A stretch of DNA of 64,000 nt from the NCBI RefSeq assembly GCF_024218775.1, contig NZ_CP100404.1:124001-188000 (forward strand). Direction: 5' to 3'. A program made the translations under genes and the position numbers. Source of the DNA: Haloarcula marina. Lineage in GTDB: Archaea; Halobacteriota; Halobacteria; Halobacteriales; Haloarculaceae. The notes under the pieces are model-generated. The model was not told where the DNA came from and ran no database searches. It worked only from the letters and a program-made list of their open reading frames with translations. Of the stretch, positions 32,088 through 41,199 are shown piece after piece (within the stretch, counting starts at the first letter, position 1; each line of letters opens with the position of its first letter).

Positions 32088-35000
32088 CTATTCTCCGCGC
32101 TCGCCACCGCGCGCAACGGACAGGAGCGGAACCGCCGGGCGCTCGCTCTCGGCGGCCAACACCTCGGACTGTGTCACGCCCGCTGGGGTCAGCAGGTCGA
32201 CGACGTTCGACTGGAACTCGCTGGTGCGCCCGCCGAAGTCGGTGACGCTCCGCTCGGCCTCGATTACGGCCACGCCGCCGGGACCGGTCAGGGAGTTCCC
32301 CACGACCAGCGGAACGAGTTCCATCGTCGCTACGTCACCGAGAGCGTCTGCCGGGACGGACACCCACAGGCCGTCGAGGCCGTCGCGAGTCTCGACGGTC
32401 ACGTCCTCGGTGAGAACGGTACCGTCGGTCGCTTCGAGCGCAGTGGTCGTCCCGCTGGCGACGACTCGATAGTGGTACGTCGGGGCGATATCGGCCCCGA
32501 TACCCTCTCGGGCGGCGGTTCCGCCCCCGCTGGCGTCGGGGTCCCGGAGGTACACTTGCACGTGTTGTTTCCGTGACCCCCGCCGGTTCGTCTCGACGGG
32601 GCCGCGGAACCCGAACTGGAAGTGGTACCGCTCTTCTCCCGCGAAAACGCCGAACCGCGTGAGGTCCAGCGCCCCGTCGGGCCATCGCGAGGAGTCGGGA
32701 TAGGTGTAGCTTCCGGGGCCGTGGTCGTCGCCGGTCGGGTCCGTCCACGTCGCCACGGGGGCCGCATCCAGACGCAGGTTCCGGACCCCGGTCGACAGCG
32801 AGACCAACGGGAGTGTCGCGCCGGACCCGGACCGCACCGCAGATTCGTCGGTGAGTGGGCCGACGACTACATCCGCGACGTTCGACCCGCCGACCTGCGC
32901 AACCTCGCCCGGTGCGTCAGTATCGTACCCGGCCACCAAGGCCGTGAATCGGAGTTCTCGCGATTCGGCGGGCAGATACTCGCTCGGCACGGTCAGGCGT
33001 ATCTCGTCGCCGACGATTCGGGTGTCGAGGTCGGTCGGTCGTGTGCCGTCTGCCCGTTCGAGGACGGCATCCTCCGGGGTCCGAATCGCCCGGTACTGAG
33101 CGGATTCGGTCAGCGAGGCGTCGATGCCGTCGCGGGTGTCCGTCGTGCCGCCATCCGCGTCGGGGTCGCGCAAATATAGCTGAAGGTGCTGGTGCGCGCC
33201 GCCGTCCGGGAGGTCGGCGAACGACCAGACGAACTGGTGGGCGTCGTCGGTCTCGTACACGTCGAGGCCCCGCAGGTCGAGGGCCGCCGCCGGAACGCCG
33301 TCGGGGGCGGCGGCGTCTCCGCTCGGGTCGTCGTACGTCGCCACCCGTTCCCCGCGACCCGCCAAGCCGTCGGCCCGGAGCACGACCACCGAGTCGACGG
33401 TGACGCCGCCCGTCGTCCCCACACTGTCTCCGGACACCCGGTCCGTTCGCTCGACGGCGGGGTGCTGAGCCACCTCGACGGCGTCTTCGGCGAAGTTCAG
33501 GAGGACGTGGACGCGCTCCCCCTCCATTTCGCGTGCGTAGCCCGTCACGCGGTCGTTTCCGGGCGCGACCGAGAGCGGAATCACGTCGGCGTCCGACTGG
33601 AGCGCTCGCTCGTCGTGACGCACCGCGGCGAGGTTCCGGTAGAACGCGCGCAAGTCCTCGTCGGCCCGCTCCCAGTTCATCCGCTCGCGCATCCCGGTCA
33701 GCCCCGTCTCCTGTCCGTAGTACACCATCGGCGCGCCGGGGAGGGTGAAGGTCGCCGCCCCGGCGGCCATCTGGGCGGCCCGACTCGCGTCGGCGAGGTA
33801 GCGGTCGGTGTCGTGGTTCTCGACGTAGTTCAGGAGGCTCACGTGGTCGGGGTAGCCCGCGTCGCGCCGCCACTCGCACACGTCGCGGAGGGCGTCCGCC
33901 GACTCCTCCCCCGAACCGATTGCACCCAGCGTCTCGAAGAGGCCCTCGGCGTAGTGGAGGCCGAATTCGTTCTCGGCGAAGTCGGCGTAGTCGTCCTGCC
34001 ACGGGACGGCCTCGGCCAGCAAGAGGAAGTCGGGATGCTCGGCTTTGATTCGCTGACGGAACTCCTTCCAGAAACTGTGGGGCAGGCCCCACGCCACGTC
34101 ACAGCGGAAGCCGTCCACCACGTCGGCCCACTCCTCCGCGATGGCGAGGACCCACGACCGAACGGCGGGGTTGTCGAAGTCCAGAATGGGGATGCCCCGC
34201 CATCCGAAGTAGTACTGGGCGTCGCCGCCCTCCCAGCGGTACCAGTCCCGAAACGGGGCGTCCTCGCCGCCGGTCGCGGACTGGAAGTAGGGGTGTTCGC
34301 GGGCGGTGTGGTTCACCACGAGGTCGAAGATGACCTTGATGCCTCGCTCGTGGCAGGCGTCGACGAACGACTCGAACTGTGCCCGACTGCCCAGCGCGTC
34401 GGCCGTCTCGAAGTAGTCGATAACGTCGTAGCCGTGCGGCCCGCCGGGTTGGGTCTCGTCGCGGTGGCTGTGAGCGTCCAGAATCGGCGTCAGCCACACT
34501 GCGTCGGCCCCCATCGAGTCGATGTAGTCGACCGTCGATTCGAGGAAGTCGAAGTCCACGTCCGCGCCGAACCGCCGGACGAATATCTCGTAGACGACGG
34601 CGTCCTCGGCCCACGCGGGCGGGCCGGTCGGGTGGGTGGTCGTCCCGTCAGGCGCGATTCGGAGGGTGTCGGCGACGCTCCGCCCGGTCGCTCCGACGGC
34701 CGCCGCGTGGACGCGAACCGGCCCCGACAGGTTCTCCACCGAGAGACGCGCTTCGTGGCCGTCGACGGCGAGCGTCCCGTCCATAGCCTCGCGGTCCCGG
34801 TCGTCCACCAGAAACTCGACCGTGAGGTCGTCGTCGGACTCGTCGTTGCTCGCGGGCGCGCGTGCATCCGCGGTCAGCACTATCGAATCGTCTGCTTGCT
34901 CGCTCGAAAGCGTCAGCGTCGGTCGGGGGTCGCCCGCGGTCTGCCGCGGGAACGCCCGGACAGTCGTCTCGTGCGTGCCGTCGGGGGCGTCCAGTGCCAG

Positions 35001-35414
35001 CGTGTACGTGCCCGCTACGTCCGGTTCGAACTCGACGGCCGCGCCGTCGCCGACCGCCGCCTCGCTCTCGTCGGGAGCGTCGGCGACCGACCACGCGTAG
35101 GTCCCTTCGCGGTCGGGGTTCCGCGGGGCGAGGTTGCTCTCGACGCCCGAAAACTCTGGGGCGCGGATGGACTCGCCGACGCTCGTGAATACGGGCGGCC
35201 CGGGGGCGTGTGCGCCGCGAACCTCGGCCTGCGGGGCGTCGGCCACGGTCGGTCCCGTCTCGGTCTGAGTCTCGGTCGTCGTGGCAGTCGCCGCCGATTG
35301 GTCCGTCCCGGTCGAGGCGGAGTCGCTCCCGCCGCCGGGACATCCGGCGAGTCCCGACAGCGCCGCAGCGAGCAGAAGGTGGCGTCTGGTGAGTGACGTG
35401 TCGCCGCCAGTCAT
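32088..35414 (-). CDS. Tat-exported GH13 alpha-amylase-like lipoprotein with tandem glucodextranase-C domains
   Basis: From ATG 35414 the product has 1108 residues. A twin-arginine signal (TRRHLLL) ends in a lipobox with Cys25. A Ser/Thr/Asp linker and a PKD-like/beta-sandwich region precede the GH13 catalytic barrel (about 275-660). That barrel has DLVVNH, DGFRCDVAW (nucleophile Asp439), LLAEAVPW (acid/base Glu468) and VENHDTDR (near 534). Two C-terminal glucodextranase-C (DOMON-like) domains follow, each with QLYLRDPD or QVYLRDPD and AREGI/RDGI. It probably degrades or transfers alpha-glucan at the cell surface. Divergent from serA; a TATA element is at 35437-35448. Confidence 0.87.
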   Translation of the reverse strand: MTGGDTSLTRRHLLLAAALSGLAGCPGGGSDSASTGTDQSAATATTTETQTETGPTVADAPQAEVRGAHAPGPPVFTSVGESIRAPEFSGVESNLAPRNPDREGTYAWSVADAPDESEAAVGDGAAVEFEPDVAGTYTLALDAPDGTHETTVRAFPRQTAGDPRPTLTLSSEQADDSIVLTADARAPASNDESDDDLTVEFLVDDRDREAMDGTLAVDGHEARLSVENLSGPVRVHAAAVGATGRSVADTLRIAPDGTTTHPTGPPAWAEDAVVYEIFVRRFGADVDFDFLESTVDYIDSMGADAVWLTPILDAHSHRDETQPGGPHGYDVIDYFETADALGSRAQFESFVDACHERGIKVIFDLVVNHTAREHPYFQSATGGEDAPFRDWYRWEGGDAQYYFGWRGIPILDFDNPAVRSWVLAIAEEWADVVDGFRCDVAWGLPHSFWKEFRQRIKAEHPDFLLLAEAVPWQDDYADFAENEFGLHYAEGLFETLGAIGSGEESADALRDVCEWRRDAGYPDHVSLLNYVENHDTDRYLADASRAAQMAAGAATFTLPGAPMVYYGQETGLTGMRERMNWERADEDLRAFYRNLAAVRHDERALQSDADVIPLSVAPGNDRVTGYAREMEGERVHVLLNFAEDAVEVAQHPAVERTDRVSGDSVGTTGGVTVDSVVVLRADGLAGRGERVATYDDPSGDAAAPDGVPAAALDLRGLDVYETDDAHQFVWSFADLPDGGAHQHLQLYLRDPDADGGTTDTRDGIDASLTESAQYRAIRTPEDAVLERADGTRPTDLDTRIVGDEIRLTVPSEYLPAESRELRFTALVAGYDTDAPGEVAQVGGSNVADVVVGPLTDESAVRSGSGATLPLVSLSTGVRNLRLDAAPVATWTDPTGDDHGPGSYTYPDSSRWPDGALDLTRFGVFAGEERYHFQFGFRGPVETNRRGSRKQHVQVYLRDPDASGGGTAAREGIGADIAPTYHYRVVASGTTTALEATDGTVLTEDVTVETRDGLDGLWVSVPADALGDVATMELVPLVVGNSLTGPGGVAVIEAERSVTDFGGRTSEFQSNVVDLLTPAGVTQSEVLAAESERPAVPLLSVARGGERGE

Positions 35415-35436
35415 ACGGACGGGTCGGCACGCGACC

Positions 35437-35448
35437 TTTAATATTTTG
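35437..35448 (-). promoter_or_regulatory. TATA element for the GH13 lipoprotein gene
   Basis: On the minus strand AAATATTAAAGG lies 24-35 nt upstream of the start at 35414, as for a leaderless transcript. Confidence 0.6.
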
Positions 35449-35562
35449 TGAGAAGTTACACCAATTGTTTCAATCGAAATTCGGCGGCGAGCGGACTCCC
35501 CACGCGTGGCCGTACGCGGCAAGAAAACAAGCGTTATGCCGCCCCGGTAAGTTCGGTCCGGT

Positions 35563-37149
35563 ATGAAGGTACTCGTCACGGACCCCATCGCCGACGCCGG
35601 CCTCGACCGGTTGCGCGAGGCAGGCCACGAAGTGGAGACAGCCTACGACGTCGAGGGCGACGCGCTCTTGGACGCCGTCGCCGACGCGAACGCGCTCATC
35701 GTCCGCTCGGGGACGGAAGTCACCGACGAGGTGCTGACCGCCGCCTCCGAACTCGTCATCGTCGGCCGGGCCGGTATCGGCGTCGACAACATCGACATCG
35801 ACGCCGCCACCGAACACGGCGTCATCGTCGCCAACGCCCCGGAGGGCAACGTCCGCGCCGCCGCCGAACACAGCGTCGCGATGGCCTTCGCCACCGCCCG
35901 CTCCATCCCGCAGGCCCACGACCGCCTCAAAGAGGGCGAGTGGGCGAAGGGCGACTTCCTCGGCACCGAGGTCAACAAGAAGACGCTCGGTGTGGTCGGG
36001 TTCGGCCGCGTCGGCCAAGAGGTCGCCAAGCGTCTGGGTAGCCTCGGGATGGACATCGTCACGTTCGACCCCTACATCAGCGAGGAGCGCGCCAAGCAGT
36101 TCGGCGCGGAACTGGTCGACGAACTCGACGAGTGCCTGGAGAAAGCGGACTTCGTCACCATCCACACACCGCTGACCCCCGAGACGGAGAACATGATCGG
36201 CGAGGAGGAACTCGCCCAACTCGAAGGCGGCTACGTCGTCAACTGCGCCCGCGGCGGCATCATCGACGAACCCGCCCTCGCGGAGGCCGTCGAGGACGGC
36301 GTCCTCAAGGGCGCGGCGCTGGACGTCTTCGGCGAGGAACCGCTTCCGGACGACAGTCCGCTGCTGGGTGTCGAGGACATCATCGTCACGCCCCACCTCG
36401 GCGCGTCGACGGAGGCCGCACAGGAGAACGTCGCCACCTCCACCGCCGACCAGATTATCGCCGCGTTCAACAACGAACCGGTCGCCAACGCCCTGAACGC
36501 GCCGTCGCTGGACCGCGCGACCTTCGAGCAGGTCCGTCCGTACCTCGAACTGGCGAGTACCGCCGGTCGCATCGCCGTCCAACTGTTCGACGGCCACATG
36601 TCCACCGTCGAGGTTACCTACGCCGGTGACATCGCCGACGAGGACGTTGAGTACGTCACGGCAAGCGCCCTCGAAGGCGTCTTCGCCCCCTCGGACCTGC
36701 AGGTCAACGCCGTCAACGCCCCGCAAATCGCGAAAGAACGTGGCATCGACGTGACCGAGTCCAAGACCAGTTCCGCCGAGGACTACCAGAGCCTCATCAC
36801 CGTCACCGTCTCCGACGGCGAGGACTCGGTGTCGGTTTGTGGGACCCAGTTCGGCGGCGAGGAGTCCCGCATCGTCCGCATCGACGACCACCGCATCGAG
36901 GCGGTCCCCCACGGCCATATGCTCGTCGTCCGCAACAAGGACAAACCCGGCACCATCGGCTTCATCGGCACCGTCCTCGGCGAGTCCGACATCAACATCG
37001 CGGGGATGTTCAACGGTCGGGAGACCATCGGCGGGGAGGCCCTCTCCGTGTACAACTTAGACGAGCAACCGACCGCGGAGGTGCTCGACCGCCTGAACGC
37101 CGACGACCGCATCATCGAGACCACCTACGTCGCTCTGGGCGACGAGTAG
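35563..37149 (+). CDS. serA: D-3-phosphoglycerate dehydrogenase
   Basis: The 528-residue protein is the long form of SerA. It has the N-terminal substrate domain (KVLVTDPIADAGLDRL), the NAD-binding VGFGRVGQEVAKRL, catalytic Arg in NCARGGIIDEP, Glu in DVFGEEPLP and His in TPHLGAST, an intervening ASB domain (about 320-450), and a C-terminal ACT domain (VRNKDKPGTIGFIGTVLGE) for serine feedback. It starts the phosphorylated serine pathway; SerB is at 10.9 kb. Length and domain order are complete. Confidence 0.94.
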   Translation: MKVLVTDPIADAGLDRLREAGHEVETAYDVEGDALLDAVADANALIVRSGTEVTDEVLTAASELVIVGRAGIGVDNIDIDAATEHGVIVANAPEGNVRAAAEHSVAMAFATARSIPQAHDRLKEGEWAKGDFLGTEVNKKTLGVVGFGRVGQEVAKRLGSLGMDIVTFDPYISEERAKQFGAELVDELDECLEKADFVTIHTPLTPETENMIGEEELAQLEGGYVVNCARGGIIDEPALAEAVEDGVLKGAALDVFGEEPLPDDSPLLGVEDIIVTPHLGASTEAAQENVATSTADQIIAAFNNEPVANALNAPSLDRATFEQVRPYLELASTAGRIAVQLFDGHMSTVEVTYAGDIADEDVEYVTASALEGVFAPSDLQVNAVNAPQIAKERGIDVTESKTSSAEDYQSLITVTVSDGEDSVSVCGTQFGGEESRIVRIDDHRIEAVPHGHMLVVRNKDKPGTIGFIGTVLGESDINIAGMFNGRETIGGEALSVYNLDEQPTAEVLDRLNADDRIIETTYVALGDE

Positions 37150-37225
37150 TCGAGCACTCTCCCCGATTGTTCGAGGGGAATCGTTATCTTTCGCGCTCCA
37201 CACTGTCGAGTAACGAAGTGGTGGC

Positions 37226-39061
37226 ATGGGACAGGAGGAACAGCAGCACATCGAAGCGCTGTTCGCCGACGGTGGGGGCCGACTCGGTGAACTCGTCGCA
37301 CCGCTTTCTGACCACGGGTTCGAGATAACCCGCATCGACGACCCGGCGACGTTGGCGACGACGGCGACAGACGCGTACGACTTCGTCGTTGTTCCGCACG
37401 ACGAGACGACGGACCCGCCAGTCGACGGTGTCGCGGGCGTCGAGACGGCACTCGACCACGTCTCGGTCCCGGTCGTCCTCTACGCCGTCGGATTTCCGGG
37501 GGCCGACGTGGCCGTCGCCGCCCTCGACGCGGGGGCGGCCGACGCGGTGTACGTCCCGCCGGAGCGAGAGGAACTGTTGGCGCGGCGCTTTCGCTGTGCC
37601 GTCCTCGGGAACGATTTCGGGCCCCCCGAGCAACTGCTGGAGGACTTCTTCGCGCACTACCCCGCGGACGCCTTCGTCAAGGACGACCTCTCGCGCATCG
37701 CTATCGGGAGTCAGGAGACGACGCGGCCACAGGGGTACTCTCGCGACCAGCTAGTCGGGCTGACCGACTACGAACTGTTCCACCCGGACCTCGCGGACGC
37801 GCTGTACGAACAGGAGCAACGCATCCGCGAGGCGGACGACCCGCAGGTGAACGTCGTCGAACACTTCATCGAGGACGGCGAGGACCGCTGGGTGGCCTCG
37901 ACGAAGGTCCCGCGCTACGGCGAGGGGGGTGAGGTGACCGGTATCGTCGGCGAGACCCGCGACGTGACCCGTCTGCGCCGCCGCGAGCAACTCGTCGCCG
38001 CGCTCAACGAGGGGAGCCGCGACCTGATGCGGGCCGAGACGACGGCCGACATCTGCCGGGTGACCTTAGACATCGTCGAGCAAATCGGTATCCTCCCGTC
38101 GGTGGAACTCGTCCTTTACGACGGGACGACGCTCCGCCCGGCCGACATCTCCCGCGAGATGCCGGACGTGTTCGAGGCGTACGACAACTGGTTCCGGCGG
38201 GCCGTCGAGACGGGCGATCCGCAGTACGTCGCGACCGGGCCGAACGGGCGGAGAATCCGGACCGAGGCCGGTGACGCCGACGACATCGAGGCCGTCGTGT
38301 TACCGCTCGGCGACCACGGGGTGCTCGGGATGCGTCCCGCGGACTCCCTCGACGAATTCACGCTGGATTTGGCGAACGTGTTGGCGGCGACGGTCGAAGC
38401 CTCGCTGGACCGTGCCGAGCGCGAACGGCAACTCCGGGAGCGCGAGCGCGAACTTGAGACGCAGAACCAGCGCCTCGAAGCGTTCACGACGATGGTCAGC
38501 CACGACCTGCGCAACCCGTTGCAGGTGGCGGTTGGCGCGACGGACATGCTCGAGGAGCACTCCGAACACGTCGAGCGAATCTACACGTCGCTGGGGCAGA
38601 TGGACCGCCTCGTCGACGAACTGCTGACGCTGGCCCGACAGGGGGAGATTACCGGCGACCGCGTCGCTGTCGACGTCGCGGCGCTCGCGGGGGCGGCCTG
38701 GGGCGCGGTCGACACCGGCGAGGCGACCCTCGAACTCGACGACCCGCGGACGGTCGTCGCCGACGAGGACCGCCTCCGCGAACTCCTCGAAAACCTCTTC
38801 TCGGTGTTGCTCAAGCAGACGGCCGACGCGCCGACCATCCGGGTCGGCCACATCGACGCGGGTATCACTATCGAACAAGTGAACGGGGTCGCGACGGTCG
38901 ACGAGGCCCCGGTGACACGACCGCTGGATACGGCCGACTGGACCCACTACGGACAGTACATCGTCTCGACCATCGCCGAGGCGTACGGCTGGGAGGTTTC
39001 GACCGCCGACGAGGACGGCGAACACATCCGGTTCGAGATAACCGGGCTGGAGGTCCGATGA
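37226..39061 (+). CDS. Degenerate PAS-GAF histidine kinase (probable pseudokinase)
   Basis: The 611-residue protein has a receiver-like N-terminus (about 1-130), a PAS domain (135-250; LVGLTDYELFHPDLADALYE), a GAF-like domain (about 255-395), and a HisKA helix with His426 in MVSHDLRNPLQ. The ATPase domain has decayed: the N-box ends LLENLFSVLLKQT where kinases have a second Asn, the G1 motif D-x-G-x-G is absent, and the G2 region is HYGQYIVST in place of GYGLYIV. It therefore may be phosphorylated but is unlikely to bind ATP. Its stop overlaps the ATG of the intact paralogue downstream. Confidence 0.85.
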   Translation: MGQEEQQHIEALFADGGGRLGELVAPLSDHGFEITRIDDPATLATTATDAYDFVVVPHDETTDPPVDGVAGVETALDHVSVPVVLYAVGFPGADVAVAALDAGAADAVYVPPEREELLARRFRCAVLGNDFGPPEQLLEDFFAHYPADAFVKDDLSRIAIGSQETTRPQGYSRDQLVGLTDYELFHPDLADALYEQEQRIREADDPQVNVVEHFIEDGEDRWVASTKVPRYGEGGEVTGIVGETRDVTRLRRREQLVAALNEGSRDLMRAETTADICRVTLDIVEQIGILPSVELVLYDGTTLRPADISREMPDVFEAYDNWFRRAVETGDPQYVATGPNGRRIRTEAGDADDIEAVVLPLGDHGVLGMRPADSLDEFTLDLANVLAATVEASLDRAERERQLRERERELETQNQRLEAFTTMVSHDLRNPLQVAVGATDMLEEHSEHVERIYTSLGQMDRLVDELLTLARQGEITGDRVAVDVAALAGAAWGAVDTGEATLELDDPRTVVADEDRLRELLENLFSVLLKQTADAPTIRVGHIDAGITIEQVNGVATVDEAPVTRPLDTADWTHYGQYIVSTIAEAYGWEVSTADEDGEHIRFEITGLEVR

Positions 39062-40923
39062 GCGACGGCGCCGACGGCGAGGGCGATTCGCTGACGGTCG
39101 CCTGCGTCGACCCGGACGGCCGTCTGGACCCCGTCATCACCGCCCTTCGAGGAGCCGAGTCCATCGACGTGCGCGTCCACGAGGAAGCGGCGACCGTCGG
39201 GGCGGGCGTGGACTGCTGTATCCTGCTGCACGCCCCGAAGACCGAGACGCGCCCGGCCGTCGATGGCTTCGAGCAACTCGACGCGCTGTTGGACCGCCTC
39301 CCGGCGTGTCGAGTCGCCGTCTACGGCCACGATATCGGCTCGATGAGCACGACGACGCGACTGTTCACACACCGCGTCTTGGCCCACGGCGGCGAGACGG
39401 CGATGACGATGGACCCGAAGCGCACGGAACTCATCGTCCGCCGGGTCCGGCAGGCGGCGGGGAGCGAGCGCCACGCCGAATCCGACGCGACGCTCCTGCA
39501 CTCGCTGTTGGAGTCGTACCCCCATCAGATATTCATCAAGGACGACGTGGGGCGGTTCGTCGACACGAGCAGGGTCACCGCCAGCGAGTACGAGTTCGAG
39601 CGCGCGGAGATGGTCGGGCTGACCGACTACGAACTGATGCCCCACGGCCTCGCCGACGACCTGTACGAGGAGGAACAGCGGATTATGGCCTCGGGCGACC
39701 CGATGCTCAACAAGGTCGAACACTACGTCGACGCCGAGGGGCGGAGTCGCTGGGTCAACACGACGAAAGCGCCCCGATACGACCGGTCGGGGACGCCCAT
39801 CGGCACCGTCGGCGGGACCCGCGACGTGACCGAGGAGAAGCGCCAAGAGCACATGGTCCGGGCGGTCCACGAGGCCAGTCGCGACCTCGTTCGGGCGGGC
39901 GACCGCACGGAAATCGGCGAGGTGACCGTCGCCATCGCCAAGGACATCCCGGCCCTGCCGCGCGTGCAGGTCGCTCTCGTCGACGAGTCGACCGGCGACC
40001 TCGCCCCGGTCGACACCGAGGGGGGGTCCGTCTACGACCGCTACGCGGCGTGGTACGCCCGGGCCTACGAGCGCGGCGAGTCGCTGTTCGTCGTCGAGGA
40101 CGGCGCGGCGGCCGTCGCCGAGTGGGACGTGGCGAGCAATCCGGTCGCGGCGCTCCTCCCCGTCGGCGACCACGGTGTGTTCGGCATCACCACCGGCGAC
40201 GAGACGGTCGACGAGTTCACGGTTGACCTCGCGAACATCCTCGCGGCCAACGTCGAGGCGGCCTTGGACCGCGCGGAACGCGAGCGCGAACTCGAACACC
40301 AGAACGAGCGCTTAGAGGAGTTCGCCAGCATCGTCAGCCACGACCTGCGCAACCCGCTGAGCGTCGCCGACGCCTACGTCGAACTCGCCCGCGACGACCC
40401 CCAAGACGCCTATCTGGAGAAAATCGGCGACGCGCTCGAACGGATGGAGCAGTTGACTGACGAACTGCTCACGCTCGCAAAACGAGGTCAGACCGTCGGC
40501 GAGACGACCGCCGTGGACGTCGCGGACGCTGTCGCCGACGCCCGGCGGTCCATCAGCGACGACCGCCTCACCGTCGAGACGGAGGCGGTGGGGACCATCG
40601 AGGCCGACCACTCCCGACTGGTCGAACTGCTGGAGAACCTGTTCCGGAACGCCGTTGAGCACGGGGCGGGAGAGGACGACCACGTGACCGTCACCGTCGG
40701 CCGCCTCGCCGACGGCTTCTACGTCGCCGACGACGGTCCGGGCATCCCCGAGTCCGAGCGCGAGAACGTGTTCGACATGGGATACACCGACAGCGCGGAC
40801 GGGACGGGCTACGGCCTGTACATCGTCCAGACTATCGCCCAGGCCCACGGGTGGGAGGTCGCCGCGGGCGAGAGCGAGGACGGCGGCGCGCGCTTCGAGG
40901 TCACCGGCGCGGCCGTCCGATAG
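39058..40923 (+). CDS. PAS-GAF sensor histidine kinase (intact paralogue)
   Basis: The 621-residue kinase has the same domain order as the gene before it: receiver-like N-terminus, PAS (LVGLTDYEL is replaced by MVGLTDYELMPHGLADDLYE), GAF-like, HisKA with His428 in IVSHDLRNPLS, and a full HATPase (LLENLFRNAVEHG, VADDGPGIPESE, GTGYGLYIVQTI). No membrane helix. The ATGA overlap with the upstream gene implies coupled translation and probably a 1:1 heteromeric pair. No response regulator is nearby. Confidence 0.87.
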   Translation: MSDGADGEGDSLTVACVDPDGRLDPVITALRGAESIDVRVHEEAATVGAGVDCCILLHAPKTETRPAVDGFEQLDALLDRLPACRVAVYGHDIGSMSTTTRLFTHRVLAHGGETAMTMDPKRTELIVRRVRQAAGSERHAESDATLLHSLLESYPHQIFIKDDVGRFVDTSRVTASEYEFERAEMVGLTDYELMPHGLADDLYEEEQRIMASGDPMLNKVEHYVDAEGRSRWVNTTKAPRYDRSGTPIGTVGGTRDVTEEKRQEHMVRAVHEASRDLVRAGDRTEIGEVTVAIAKDIPALPRVQVALVDESTGDLAPVDTEGGSVYDRYAAWYARAYERGESLFVVEDGAAAVAEWDVASNPVAALLPVGDHGVFGITTGDETVDEFTVDLANILAANVEAALDRAERERELEHQNERLEEFASIVSHDLRNPLSVADAYVELARDDPQDAYLEKIGDALERMEQLTDELLTLAKRGQTVGETTAVDVADAVADARRSISDDRLTVETEAVGTIEADHSRLVELLENLFRNAVEHGAGEDDHVTVTVGRLADGFYVADDGPGIPESERENVFDMGYTDSADGTGYGLYIVQTIAQAHGWEVAAGESEDGGARFEVTGAAVR

Positions 40924-41097
40924 CTACTGTTCGGCCAACAGTTGCTCGTAGCGGTCAACGACCGCCTGTCGTCGCTGTCGTTCGCGGTCCAGTTCCTGCT
41001 CTAACGCGGCGATTTGGTACTCCAAAAGTGTCACTTCGAACCGTTCCATGCGGGCGGGGACGCCGCTCCGCTCGGGGTCGCTTGTTACCACTTGCAT
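40924..41097 (-). CDS. Small coiled-coil protein
   Basis: From ATG 41097 the product has 57 residues. The C-terminal 40 (VTLLEYQIAALEQELDRERQ and on to RYEQLLAEQ) form a clear heptad coiled coil. ATG 41049 would give a 41-residue version that is only the coil; the frame is also open to 41148. No family recognised. Its stop is adjacent to the stop of the convergent kinase gene. Confidence 0.55.
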   Translation of the reverse strand: MQVVTSDPERSGVPARMERFEVTLLEYQIAALEQELDRERQRRQAVVDRYEQLLAEQ

Positions 41098-41133
41098 GTG
41101 GCTTGGCGGCATGGATGCTAGTTGGTCCCACAC

Positions 41134-41187
41134 AGCAAAAACACCCATCGGACGGCCGTCACACGTCCGTCTTGCGGTGGTGCAAGA
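41134..41187 (-). terminator. Double hairpin and T-run after polC
   Basis: On the minus strand just past the polC stop are TCTTGC/GCAAGA (41170-41175 with 41182-41187, 6-nt loop) and CGGACG/CGTCCG (41149-41154 with 41164-41169), followed by GTTTTTGC (T-run at 41136-41141). This is a good candidate for transcription termination or 3'-end processing. Confidence 0.5.
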
Positions 41188-41199
41188 CCGCCGACGGCG

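Noticed and set aside
33186-35396. 736-codon plus-strand frame opposite the GH13 gene
   Set aside because: It is a composition shadow of the amylase gene, rich in Val/Gly/Arg, with no recognizable fold.
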